Source: Comamonadaceae bacterium UBA2334
GTDB taxonomy: Bacteria; Pseudomonadota; Gammaproteobacteria; Burkholderiales; Burkholderiaceae_C
Reading direction: 5' to 3'
Assembly: GCA_002344885.1 (NCBI GenBank)
Contig: DDUQ01000003.1
Location: 15,122 to 38,069, forward strand
Length of the DNA: 22,948 nt
Under the pieces are notes generated by a model. The model was not told the DNA's origin and searched no databases. It saw nothing but the letters and a program-made list of their open reading frames with translations. The position numbers and the translations under genes were made by a program. Position 1 is the first letter of the stretch, and every line of letters begins with the position of its first letter. Of the stretch, positions 15,064 to 22,642 are shown piece by piece.

Positions 15064-15546
15064 ATGAACCTGCAAGACATCAGCCTCCAGACCATCGACG
15101 GCCAAACACAAACCGTAGCCGACTACCAGGGCAAAACACTGCTCGTGGTCAATGTGGCCAGCAAATGCGGCTTCACGCCCCAGTACAAGGGGCTGGAAGA
15201 ACTGCACCAGCGCTACAAAGACAAGGGCCTGGTGGTCATGGGTTTTCCGTGCGACCAGTTCGGCAACCAGGAACCGGGTGACGAGGCTGAGATTCAGCAG
15301 TTCTGCAGCCTGACCTATGACGTCACCTTCCCCATGTTTGCCAAGGTCAACGTCAACGGCAGCGATGCGCATCCACTCTTCAAGGCCCTGAAAAAGGCTG
15401 CCCCCGGCCTGCTGGGGTCGGAGGGCATCAAGTGGAACTTCACCAAGTTTCTGGTGGACGCCGATGGACAGACCGTGAAACGCTACGCCCCCACCGACAC
15501 CCCAGCCAGCCTGGCCGAAACCATTGAAGGCATGCTGCCCGGCTGA
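15064..15546 (+). CDS. Glutathione/thioredoxin peroxidase (GPx family)
   Basis: A 160-aa peroxidase that reduces hydroperoxides with thiol reductants. The peroxidatic Cys35 is in VNVASKCGFT (Cys form, not selenocysteine). Catalytic Gln69 is in FPCDQFGNQEPG and the Trp-Asn pair is in IKWNFTKFLVD. Cys63 in FPCDQF is also seen in bacterial GPx-like proteins such as BtuE; resolving Cys usage suggests thioredoxin may be the reductant. Family length is typical. It begins 48 bp after the OhrR gene, with no terminator seen between them, so they are probably one unit that responds to organic peroxides. Confidence 0.95.
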   Translation: MNLQDISLQTIDGQTQTVADYQGKTLLVVNVASKCGFTPQYKGLEELHQRYKDKGLVVMGFPCDQFGNQEPGDEAEIQQFCSLTYDVTFPMFAKVNVNGSDAHPLFKALKKAAPGLLGSEGIKWNFTKFLVDADGQTVKRYAPTDTPASLAETIEGMLPG

Positions 15547-15667
15547 CTTCGCGTAGAAACCCGCATGGACAGCGGGCAGATCAACGACCAAGATGGGCAC
15601 AGAATGTGCATGCGCGCATTTGTGTGCGACAAGGCACCCTTTGCCTGCCCGATCGTTGGAGATGCCC
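15547..15667. promoter_or_regulatory. Region upstream of the chemoreceptor gene
   Basis: 121 bp. It holds a weak inverted repeat CCCGC-N7-GCGGG (15560-15576) with no T-run and a small one, AGGCA-CCCTT-TGCCT (15632-15646). GGAG at 15658-15661, followed by 6 nt and then ATG at 15668, sets the chemoreceptor start. I see no clear promoter hexamers. Confidence 0.3.
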
Positions 15668-17215
15668 ATGAAGCTCAGTGTCAAACTTCCCCTGACCTTT
15701 GCCGCTTTGCTGCTCATGACCATGCTGGCGGGCCTGGCGGGTCTGCTGTTCCAGAAGTCGGCCATCGACACGTTTTCAGGCCCGGTTGAGGCCTACGTCC
15801 AACTGGCACGAAAAACCGCCGAAACCGACAGCCGCTTCAAAACGCAGGTGCAGGAATGGAAAAACGTGCTGCTGCGGGGTGCCAAACCCGAGGACCTGAC
15901 CCGGTTCTGGGATGCTTTCCAGAGGCAGGAGCAGGCGGTGGCGACAGGTGCCCGGGACATCATCCGCGCACTCGATGAACAGAACGCCCCGCCCGAACTC
16001 AAGGCCAAAGCCGCCGCATTTCTGGCTGCCCACACCAAGATGTCCGAGGGCTACCGCAAGGGCTTCGAGGCGTTCAAGGCAGCGAACCACGACCACACGA
16101 CAGGCGACAATGCGGTTCGCGGCATGGACCGCGAAGCGTCGCAAACACTCGCGCAGCTGCTGGAGGCCATGAACCAGGTCAGCAGCGACATGGAACATGC
16201 GGCGGTCGCCCAGGCCGACCGTGCGCTGAAAGTCAGCCTTGCAGCCATGGGCGCCAGCCTGCTGGCCGGGCTGATCATCGCTGTCTGGATCAGCCGGTCC
16301 ACCGCTACCCAACTCGTTTCTGCCGTCCAGACCGCCAACGTGGTGGCCCAAGGTGACCTGACCAGCCGCATCAGCACCTCTGGCAGCGACGAAATTGCCG
16401 ACCTCAGCCGAGCGCTGGCCGGCATGCAGGCCGAACTCATCACCATGGTTCGCCAGGTGCTGAGCAGCGCCGCTCAACTGTCTGCTGCAAGTGCCGAAAT
16501 CGCGCACGGCAACCTCGACCTGAGCGAGCGCACCGAAGCCCAGGCCAGCGCCTTGCAGCAACAAGCGGCCTCTATGGACCAACTGAGTGCCACCGTCGGC
16601 CACAACGCCCAGAATGCCTCTCAGGCCAACCGCATGGCAACGCAGGCCAGCGAGGTGGCTGCTGAAGGCGGCCGGGTGGTCGCCGAAGTGGTATCCACCA
16701 TGCGGGGCATTTCTGACAGCTCGCACAAAATTGGCGACATCATCGGTGTCATCGACAGCATTGCTTTCCAGACCAACATCCTCGCCCTGAACGCAGCTGT
16801 GGAAGCCGCCCGCGCTGGCGAGCAGGGGCGCGGGTTCGCGGTGGTGGCTTCGGAGGTGCGCAACCTGGCCGGCCGCAGTGCAGCCGCGGCACAGGAGATC
16901 AAGGCACTCATCACGGCCAGCCTGGTGCAGGTGGAAGCAGGCAGCAAGCTGGTGGACGCTGCAGGCGAAAAAATGTCCGGTGTTGTCAGCGCCATCCGAC
17001 AGGTCAACGACGTGGTCAGCGCCATCGACACCGCCAGCGCCGAACAAAGCGCCGGTGTGGCCCAGGTGGGTCAGGCCATCACCCAGTTGGACCAGGCCAC
17101 GCAGCAAAACGCAGCCCTGGTCGAGGAGATGGCAGCCGCAGCGGCCAAACTGAAAGAACAGGCAGCCGAACTTGTCAGCGCCATGGCCATGTTCAAACTG
17201 GAGCGCTCGGCCTGA
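15668..17215 (+). CDS. Methyl-accepting chemotaxis protein
   Basis: A 515-aa inner-membrane chemoreceptor. The first helix is near residues 8-30 (LPLTFAALLLMTMLAGLAGL), a periplasmic part of ~155 residues rich in charged helices resembles a four-helix-bundle sensor, and the second membrane helix is near 189-210 (MGASLLAGLIIAVWISRS). A HAMP linker follows (NVVAQGDLTSRISTSGSDEI, with EI(A)DLSRAL). The cytoplasmic signalling hairpin is IDSIAFQTNILALNAAVEAA then EQGRGFAVVASEVRNLAGRS (~365-405), which binds CheA and CheW. Methylation helices with Glu/Gln pairs flank it. No C-terminal NWETF-like CheR tether is present. The start at 15668 is set by GGAG 6 nt upstream; Met at 15662 is too near it. 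The ligand is unknown. Confidence 0.96.
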   Translation: MKLSVKLPLTFAALLLMTMLAGLAGLLFQKSAIDTFSGPVEAYVQLARKTAETDSRFKTQVQEWKNVLLRGAKPEDLTRFWDAFQRQEQAVATGARDIIRALDEQNAPPELKAKAAAFLAAHTKMSEGYRKGFEAFKAANHDHTTGDNAVRGMDREASQTLAQLLEAMNQVSSDMEHAAVAQADRALKVSLAAMGASLLAGLIIAVWISRSTATQLVSAVQTANVVAQGDLTSRISTSGSDEIADLSRALAGMQAELITMVRQVLSSAAQLSAASAEIAHGNLDLSERTEAQASALQQQAASMDQLSATVGHNAQNASQANRMATQASEVAAEGGRVVAEVVSTMRGISDSSHKIGDIIGVIDSIAFQTNILALNAAVEAARAGEQGRGFAVVASEVRNLAGRSAAAAQEIKALITASLVQVEAGSKLVDAAGEKMSGVVSAIRQVNDVVSAIDTASAEQSAGVAQVGQAITQLDQATQQNAALVEEMAAAAAKLKEQAAELVSAMAMFKLERSA

Positions 17216-17277
17216 ATTGCCGGACGCGCCATGACACAGAACCCTACCGCTTGCCACACCACCTGAACCGGTGCGCG

Positions 17278-17952
17278 CTATGGGGCTGGGGCCCATCCGT
17301 TTTTTGCGCACAGGTACTGGCGGGTGAACACCTCCAGATGGGCATCAAGCGCCTGGGCAGCGGAAAGCTCACCGGCCAGCGCCAGGCACAGCGAAGCCAC
17401 CTCGGACGTGCAAAAGTGGTCATCGCGGTGCGAGCGGCGCAAGCGGTAGCGCGATGCCTGGTCACTGCACAGGCTCAGCACCGGCAGGTGGTCCAGATAC
17501 GGGCTTTTGCGGAACATCTTGCGCGCCTCGGACCATGTCCCGTCCAGCAGGATGAACAGCGGCCGCCGGGTCGTGTCGGGCACAACGGTCACCACCCGCT
17601 CGGCCGGTGCGTACTCGCCCGGAAACACCACAAATGGCTGCCAGATGGGATCAGCCAGCAAGGCCAGCATCGCTGGGTCCACCGCGGTGCGCGACCAGCC
17701 AAACGCATGTGTGTCGGGCACCACATCGGCCACCAGCCAACCGGTGTTGCTGGGCTTGATGGGTTCGATGTCTCCCATGAGCAGGCAAAAACCCGCGCGC
17801 GTCTCGACCACCGGGCGCTGGGCACAGATGCAATGGGCGGGCGGCAGACGGCACCCGTCGCACCGGGGGCCCTTGACGCCACCCCGGCACAGGAACGGCT
17901 TGGTGCTGCGCGCCAGGCGCTCGGCACGCAATCGTGCAACGGCATGAAACAT
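17278..17952 (-). CDS. DTW-domain protein, probable tRNA-uridine aminocarboxypropyltransferase (TapT-like)
   Basis: A 224-aa protein with the DTW-domain hallmarks: an N-terminal Cys cluster (FLCRGG, RCDGCRLPPAHCICA at ~27-43), LLDGTWSEARKMFRKSP with the Asp-X-Thr-Trp motif (~143-159), and FPGEYAP. E. coli members (TapT/TuaA family) install the acp3U modification on tRNA from S-adenosylmethionine. I chose the Met at 17952 (MFHAVARLRAERL); a longer frame to 18120 would run through the katG promoter and its OxyR-like site. No strong ribosome-binding site is seen at either. The gene is convergent with the chemoreceptor gene and divergent from katG. Confidence 0.88.
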   Translation of the reverse strand: MFHAVARLRAERLARSTKPFLCRGGVKGPRCDGCRLPPAHCICAQRPVVETRAGFCLLMGDIEPIKPSNTGWLVADVVPDTHAFGWSRTAVDPAMLALLADPIWQPFVVFPGEYAPAERVVTVVPDTTRRPLFILLDGTWSEARKMFRKSPYLDHLPVLSLCSDQASRYRLRRSHRDDHFCTSEVASLCLALAGELSAAQALDAHLEVFTRQYLCAKNGWAPAP

Positions 17953-18011
17953 CGGGCCAGTATAGGTGCGGGGTGTCCGGCCACTGGCCCCGATCATGGC
18001 GCAGCCGGTCG

Positions 18012-18048
18012 GTAGGGAATGACTATTGAATACATAAAAACAATTGGC
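18012..18048 (+). promoter_or_regulatory. OxyR-like binding site upstream of katG
   Basis: GTAG-N7-CTAT-N7-ATAA-N7-TGGC, read at 18012-18048, is in the exact register of the OxyR consensus ATAG-N7-CTAT-N7-ATAG-N7-CTAT. Elements 1-3 match 3, 4 and 3 of 4 bases; the fourth does not match. It lies ~190-220 bp upstream of the katG start, ~60-95 bp upstream of the 37-codon ORF, in an AT-rich gap. The match is seen; OxyR binding is inference. Confidence 0.5.
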
Positions 18049-18106
18049 TCGACTAACGTCATAGGCAGGTTCATGATTGCACCACCGGATCAGCCAGGAG
18101 CGCAAC

Positions 18107-18220
18107 ATGACCACCCACACCCCAACACGCCCCCAGGCACAGTGGATGTATTGGCTCGCCGCATGGGGCGCAAGCTATTCCGCACACGCCGATGACGCCG
18201 TTTCTCAACCCCAACCCTGA
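18107..18220 (+). CDS. 37-aa ORF upstream of katG; possible leader or secreted peptide
   Basis: A short ORF with a strong ribosome-binding site (CCAGGAG at 18094-18100, 6 nt before ATG). It encodes 37 residues beginning MTTHTPTRPQAQWMYWLA and ending TGA 14 bp before the katG ATG. The middle is aromatic and hydrophobic (WMYWLAAWGASYSAHA), followed by ADDA, so it resembles a very short signal peptide with a possible cleavage after AHA. It could also be a leader peptide or a chance ORF. It is positioned to be co-transcribed with katG. I recognise no family. Confidence 0.45.
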   Translation: MTTHTPTRPQAQWMYWLAAWGASYSAHADDAVSQPQP

Positions 18221-18234
18221 CGCAGGAGACTGAC

Positions 18235-20469
18235 ATGAGCACCCCACACCCCCCCACCGCCTCCACTGGCAAGTGCCCTTTCCACGCTGCCACGGGTGCA
18301 CGCACCACGCCCGCCAGGCAGTCCAACGCCGACTGGTGGCCCAACCAGTTGAACCTGGCCATCCTGCACCAGCACCAGCCCGCGTCCAACCCCATGGACC
18401 CCGATTTCGACTACCGGCACGCCTTCGGCACGCTGGACTATGCGGCGCTGAAAGCCGACCTCGCTGCGCTGATGACGCAGAGCCAGCCCTGGTGGCCCGC
18501 CGACTACGGACACTACGGTGGCCTGATGATCCGCCTGGCCTGGCACGCTGCAGGCACCTACCGCACCGCAGACGGACGCGGGGGCGCCAACACAGGCAAC
18601 CAACGCTTTGCACCGCTCAACAGCTGGCCCGACAACGGCAACCTGGACAAGGGCCGCCGCCTGTTGTGGCCCATCAAGCAGAAATACGGCAACGCCATTT
18701 CGTGGGCCGACCTCTTCATCCTGGCGGGCAACGTGGCGATGGAAACCATGGGTTTCAAAACCTTCGGGTTTGGCGGCGGACGCGAAGACATCTGGGCTCC
18801 GGAAGAAGACATCTATTGGGGTGCTGAAAAAACATGGCTGGCCACCAGCGACACACCCAACAGCCGCTACAGCGCCAACCCCGCCGCACGCGAGCTGGAA
18901 AACCCCTTGGCCGCCGTGCAGATGGGGCTGATCTACGTCAACCCGCAAGGCCCGGACGGCAACCCCGACCCGGTGGCCAGCGGGCGCGACGTGCGCGAAA
19001 CCTTTGCCCGCATGGCGATGAACGACTACGAAACCGTCGCCCTGGTGGCCGGTGGTCACACCTTCGGCAAGATGCACGGCGCGGGAGATGCCGCCCTGGT
19101 GGGCCCCGAGCCCGAGGCAGCCCCCATCGAAGCCATGGGTTTTGGCTGGATCAACCAGCACGGCAGCGGGCACGGTGGCGACACCACCACCAGCGGATTC
19201 GAAGGTGCCTGGAAACCCAACCCCACCCAGTGGGACATGGGCTACTTCAAGGTGCTGTTCAAGTACGAGTGGGAGCAGGTGAAGAGCCCGGCCGGTGCCA
19301 TCCAGTGGCGGGCGAAAGACGTGGCCCCTGAAGACATGATCATCGACGCGCACGACCCCGACAAAAAGCACCCGCCGCACATGACGACGGCTGACCTGTC
19401 GTTGCGGTTTGACCCGGCCTACGAAAAAATTTCTCGCCACTTCCTGGCCCACCCGGACGAGTTTGCCGATGCCTATGCACGCGCCTGGTTCAAGCTCACC
19501 CACCGCGACATGGGGCCCAAAGCCTGCTACCTGGGGCCGGAAGTGCCCGCAGAAAACCTGATCTGGCAAGACCCGGTGCCACCTGTGGCCCACAAGCTGA
19601 TCGATGCCCGCGACGCGGCTGACCTCAAAGCCAAGGTACTGGCCAGTGGCCTGACGGTGGCCGAACTGGTGCAAACCGCCTGGGCCTCGGCCTCCACGTT
19701 CCGTGGGTCCGACAAACGCGGCGGTGCCAACGGCGCACGCATCCGCCTCGCGCCGCAAAAGGACTGGGACGTCAACCAGCCGCAGCAGTTGGCCCGCGTG
19801 CTGGCCACGCTGGACGTCATCCGCAACGGGTTCAATGCCACGCACACAGGCGCGCAGCAGGTGTCCATGGCAGACCTGATCGTGCTGGCCGGCAATGCCG
19901 GCGTGGAGGCTGCCGCCAAAGCCGCCGGGCACAGCTTGGAATTGCCCTTCACACCCGGCCGCACCGATGCCACGCCCGAGCAGACCGATGCCGAATCGTT
20001 GGCCGTGCTGGAGCCTCAGGCAGACGGTTTCCGCAACTGGCGCAAGGCAGCGTACCGGGTATCACCCGAGGAAATGCTGGTCGACAAGGCTCAGCTGCTG
20101 ACACTCAGCGCCCCCGAAATGACCGTGCTGGTCGGCGGCTTGCGTGTGCTGGGTGCCAACCACGGCGGCAACCCGCAGGGCGTGTTCACCCACCGCCCCG
20201 GCCAGCTCACGCCCGACTTCTTCACGAGCCTGGTGGACATGTCCACCGCCTGGGCACCGACCGGTGACAACGCCTACGAGGGCCGCGACCGGCAGACCGG
20301 TGCCCTGAAATGGACCGCCAGCCGGGTGGATTTGGTGTTCGGCTCGAACTCGCAGTTGCGCGCCATTGCCGAGGTCTACGCCCAGGCCGACAACGCGGGC
20401 AAGTTCGTGCGAGACTTTGCCAGGGCGTGGAACAAGGTGATGATGCTCGACCGGTTCGACCTTCGCTGA
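18235..20469 (+). CDS. katG: Bifunctional catalase-peroxidase KatG
   Basis: A 744-aa haem enzyme that dismutates H2O2 and oxidises small donors, a main peroxide defence. Distal-site residues are Arg100, Trp103 and His104 in IRLAWHAAGTYR. The proximal haem ligand is His275 in VAGGHTFGKMHGAG. The Met-Tyr-Trp cross-link partners are Trp103, Tyr234 (LIYVNPQGP) and Met260 (RMAMND), a spacing identical to M. tuberculosis KatG (107, 229, 255). The C-terminal duplicated domain (from ~LIWQDPVPPV at ~443) is intact, with VLGANHGGNPQGVFT. GCAGGAGAC upstream of ATG is a good ribosome-binding site. The likely regulator is OxyR (site at 18012). No export signal is seen. Confidence 0.99.
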   Translation: MSTPHPPTASTGKCPFHAATGARTTPARQSNADWWPNQLNLAILHQHQPASNPMDPDFDYRHAFGTLDYAALKADLAALMTQSQPWWPADYGHYGGLMIRLAWHAAGTYRTADGRGGANTGNQRFAPLNSWPDNGNLDKGRRLLWPIKQKYGNAISWADLFILAGNVAMETMGFKTFGFGGGREDIWAPEEDIYWGAEKTWLATSDTPNSRYSANPAARELENPLAAVQMGLIYVNPQGPDGNPDPVASGRDVRETFARMAMNDYETVALVAGGHTFGKMHGAGDAALVGPEPEAAPIEAMGFGWINQHGSGHGGDTTTSGFEGAWKPNPTQWDMGYFKVLFKYEWEQVKSPAGAIQWRAKDVAPEDMIIDAHDPDKKHPPHMTTADLSLRFDPAYEKISRHFLAHPDEFADAYARAWFKLTHRDMGPKACYLGPEVPAENLIWQDPVPPVAHKLIDARDAADLKAKVLASGLTVAELVQTAWASASTFRGSDKRGGANGARIRLAPQKDWDVNQPQQLARVLATLDVIRNGFNATHTGAQQVSMADLIVLAGNAGVEAAAKAAGHSLELPFTPGRTDATPEQTDAESLAVLEPQADGFRNWRKAAYRVSPEEMLVDKAQLLTLSAPEMTVLVGGLRVLGANHGGNPQGVFTHRPGQLTPDFFTSLVDMSTAWAPTGDNAYEGRDRQTGALKWTASRVDLVFGSNSQLRAIAEVYAQADNAGKFVRDFARAWNKVMMLDRFDLR

Positions 20470-20502
20470 CCCGCCATACCCGAAGCACCCTGCCCCATCG
20501 AC

Positions 20503-21030
20503 ATGACGACTGCACACCCACTCATTCCACGCTTCGACACCGAACGCTTGCACCTGCGTGGGTTTGTGCCGTCTGATTTCGATGCCATGGCCGATTTTTT
20601 TTCCAGCCCGTTGTCGGCCTTCTATGGTGGCCCGTGCAACCGTGAAGAGGCCTGGCGCAAGTTTGCGGTCTACAGCGGCCACTGGGCCTTGCGCGGCTAC
20701 GGACCCTGGGCGCTCGAAGACAAAGCCACCGGACATCACGTGGGCCTGTGTGGCCTGTGGTACCCGGAAGGCTGGTTTGAGCCCGAAATCACCTGGGCGC
20801 TCGTGCCCATGGCCCATGGCAAGGGCTTTGCCACCGAAGCGGCCAGGCGGGCTTTGCAACTGGCCCACAGCCACTTCGGCTGGACCACCGCGGTGAGTGT
20901 GGTGTCGGTGCACAACACGGCCTCGCAGGCCGTGGCCCGGCGCCTGGGTGCCCGGCTGGAGCGGCACATCGAGTACCGGCATGGCCCGGCCCACGTTTAC
21001 CGGCACCGGTCACCCGACCCTGGCGGTTAG
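20503..21030 (+). CDS. GNAT-family N-acetyltransferase (RimJ/RimL type)
   Basis: A 175-aa acetyltransferase that uses acetyl-CoA. The N-terminus IPRFDTERLHLRGFVPSDF matches the RimJ/RimL-like group acting on N-termini or small amines. The central GLCGLWYPEGWFEPEITWAL strand pair leads to the acetyl-CoA-binding loop MAHGKGFATEAARRALQLA (~106-123). C-terminal VSVHNTASQAVARRLGARLE carries the Asn and Ser often seen near the active site. The gene is 33 bp downstream of katG, and co-transcription with it is possible, but a function in peroxide defence is not implied. No strong ribosome-binding site is seen. Confidence 0.88.
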   Translation: MTTAHPLIPRFDTERLHLRGFVPSDFDAMADFFSSPLSAFYGGPCNREEAWRKFAVYSGHWALRGYGPWALEDKATGHHVGLCGLWYPEGWFEPEITWALVPMAHGKGFATEAARRALQLAHSHFGWTTAVSVVSVHNTASQAVARRLGARLERHIEYRHGPAHVYRHRSPDPGG

Positions 21031-21076
21031 GCCACGGTCCGGCCCGTTCCAGGCGCGTGCACCGACACAGGCTTGC

Positions 21077-21108
21077 GGCAGAATGCGCAAACAATTTGTT
21101 TGGCTGCC
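21077..21108. promoter_or_regulatory. Nested inverted repeat upstream of the MFS remnant
   Basis: A perfect inverted repeat CAAACAA-T-TTGTTTG (21088-21102) lies within outer arms GGCAG (21077-21081) and CTGCC (21104-21108), about 21-50 bp upstream of the start at 21129. It looks like an operator or promoter-proximal RNA hairpin. AAGGA follows at ~21115-21119. Confidence 0.5.
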
Positions 21109-21128
21109 GACAGCAAGGAACGCGTTCG

Positions 21129-21446
21129 ATGGGCATCACCTCCCACCCCCACCCACCAGACGAGCACGCAATTCCCAACCAATTTGACCTGCTCAAGCAG
21201 CGCCGGTTTGCGCCGTATTTCTGGGTGCATTTCCTGGGGGCTGGCAACGACAACGTGTTCAAGTTTGCCTTCACCGTGATGGTGGCCTACCAGCTGCAGG
21301 TGGCGTGGCTGCCTGCCACCATGGTCAAACCGCTCCGCCGTGGTGCGTCCAGTCGCGTGGGGCTGAACGTGGGTGCGCCCGACGCGGGCGCAATGGTGAC
21401 ACCGGACAGCTTGCGCCAGCGCGTGCTGGCCTTGACCCACTCATGA
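21129..21446 (+). pseudogene. Internally deleted MFS transporter/acyltransferase remnant (in-frame)
   Basis: A 105-codon frame. Residues ~15-64 (QFDLLKQRRFAPYFWVHFLG, then DNVFKFAFTVMVAYQLQVAW) closely resemble the start of an LplT-like MFS lysophospholipid transporter, including the first membrane helix and NDNVFK motif. After LPATM (near 21319) the sequence abruptly becomes hydrophilic and reads VKPLRRGASSRVGLNVGAPD, which resembles the C-terminus of a PlsC-type acyltransferase. Related proteins are long MFS-acyltransferase fusions, so a large in-frame deletion is the best reading. It has its own start and AAGGA ribosome-binding site and ends in an ATGA overlap with the GGDEF gene. An assembly error is the alternative. 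The PlsC identification is tentative. Confidence 0.6.
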
Positions 21447-22585
21447 CGCGGGCGCATCCTCGCGACGCCCCCCCGGCGCGTTCGGGTCGAGTGCATTGGA
21501 TGCTCCGCCTGAACCACCGCGTCCGGGTGCTGATGGGTGCCATGTTCCTCGTCACCATTGGTTCTCACCTGTATGCTCAGGTGCAGCCGCCTGAGGTGTG
21601 GTTGTCACTGCTGGCCTGTTGCCTGGTGTACCCACATCTGGTGTACCAGATTGGCCAGCGCGCGCCCCAACCTATGCGCGCCGAAACTGCCGCCATGGGG
21701 CTGGACCTTTGGATACTGGGCATGTGGCTGGCATTTCTGGGTTACCCACTCTGGATCGGGTACGTTTCGGCACTGGGGCTGTGTGTTGGCTTCAGCGCCT
21801 ACTTTGCCTGGAAAGGCCTGATTTCTGCGGCATTGGCACTGGTTGCGGGAATGGGATCGGCCACCTTGATTTGGGGTGTCAGGCTGTCGCCCGACACCAA
21901 CCCCTACACCACCGCACTGTGCATGGCTCAACTCGCCATCTGCCTCCTGCTGGTCGCCGTGGGCTCCAAGCAGAGAGCCGCAGAACTCAAGGCCACCCGA
22001 AAACGCCTGAGCGAAAACGAGCAAGCCTTACAGCGACAGTTGAGCGAGATCCAGTCACTTCAGCATCAACTGACTGAACAGGCCAACCGCGACCCACTGA
22101 CCGGCACGTACAACCGGCGCTATCTCGACGCCACGTTGCCCAGGGAACTGGCGCGGTGCTGGCGAGACGGCTTGCCATTGAGTCTGATCCTGATCGACAT
22201 TGACCATTTCAAGCGAGTGAACGACACCTTTGGTCACCCGGCGGGTGATGAGGTCATACGGTCGCTCGCCGGGCTGCTGCAAGCACAGTCCAGAGAGGGC
22301 GATGTCGTATGCCGGCATGGTGGCGAGGAGTTCCTGGTGATGTTGCCCAACATGGCACACGATGCGGCGGTGGCCCGCGCTGAGCGGTTCCGGCTGGCCT
22401 TTGCCGATTTCGTCATACCGGTGGCAACTGACCAGACGCTGCGCGCAACGCTGTCTGCCGGCGTCGCCACAACGCCGACACACGGTAACGATCAGTCGAC
22501 GCTGCTGCGCAACGTCGATGATGCGCTGTACCGGGCCAAAAAAATGGGCCGCAACCGGGTAATGAGCGCCGAACCGCCCCCCTGA
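21443..22585 (+). CDS. MASE2-like membrane diguanylate cyclase (GGDEF)
   Basis: A 380-aa c-di-GMP synthase. The N-terminal ~170 residues form about six short helices with the pattern PHLVYQIGQRAPQPMRAET, typical of the MASE2 sensor of AdrA-like cyclases. A coiled segment follows (RKRLSENEQALQRQLSEIQ), then DPLTGTYNRRYLDATLPREL, which opens the GGDEF domain. The active site is GGEEF (293-297). An RxxD inhibitory site (REGD, 284-287) is five residues before it, so product inhibition is expected. IDIDHFKRVNDTFGHPAGD matches the metal- and substrate-binding part. The start is the ATG at 21443, overlapping the preceding stop as ATGA; no ribosome-binding site of its own is seen. Met at 21500 is a possible alternative. 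A long upstream frame to 21305 is unlikely. Confidence 0.9.
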   Translation: MTRAHPRDAPPARSGRVHWMLRLNHRVRVLMGAMFLVTIGSHLYAQVQPPEVWLSLLACCLVYPHLVYQIGQRAPQPMRAETAAMGLDLWILGMWLAFLGYPLWIGYVSALGLCVGFSAYFAWKGLISAALALVAGMGSATLIWGVRLSPDTNPYTTALCMAQLAICLLLVAVGSKQRAAELKATRKRLSENEQALQRQLSEIQSLQHQLTEQANRDPLTGTYNRRYLDATLPRELARCWRDGLPLSLILIDIDHFKRVNDTFGHPAGDEVIRSLAGLLQAQSREGDVVCRHGGEEFLVMLPNMAHDAAVARAERFRLAFADFVIPVATDQTLRATLSAGVATTPTHGNDQSTLLRNVDDALYRAKKMGRNRVMSAEPPP

Positions 22586-22642
22586 TACGGACCCCTGTCA
22601 AGACGCATCAAGGTCCACCACGCCGCGCTGGCGGGAAAGCAG
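22586..22642. other. Convergent gap, no clear terminator
   Basis: 57 bp between the converging cyclase and outer-membrane-protein genes. A weak CGCC-GCGCT-GGCG stem is present but no T-run. Confidence 0.35.

Noticed and set aside
15560..15576. CCCGC-N7-GCGGG as a terminator after gpx
   Set aside because: Only a 5-bp stem and no T-run, so a Rho-independent terminator is not supported.
14647..15771. 374-aa minus-strand frame across ohrR and gpx
   Set aside because: Antisense to two well-supported genes.
15776..17311. 511-aa minus-strand frame across the chemoreceptor gene
   Set aside because: It is antisense to a clear chemotaxis gene and its composition (His, Gly, Gln-rich) is that of a shadow frame in GC-rich DNA.
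18205..19932. 575-aa minus-strand frame across katG
   Set aside because: Antisense to katG, no recognisable motif; long only because of GC-rich codon bias.
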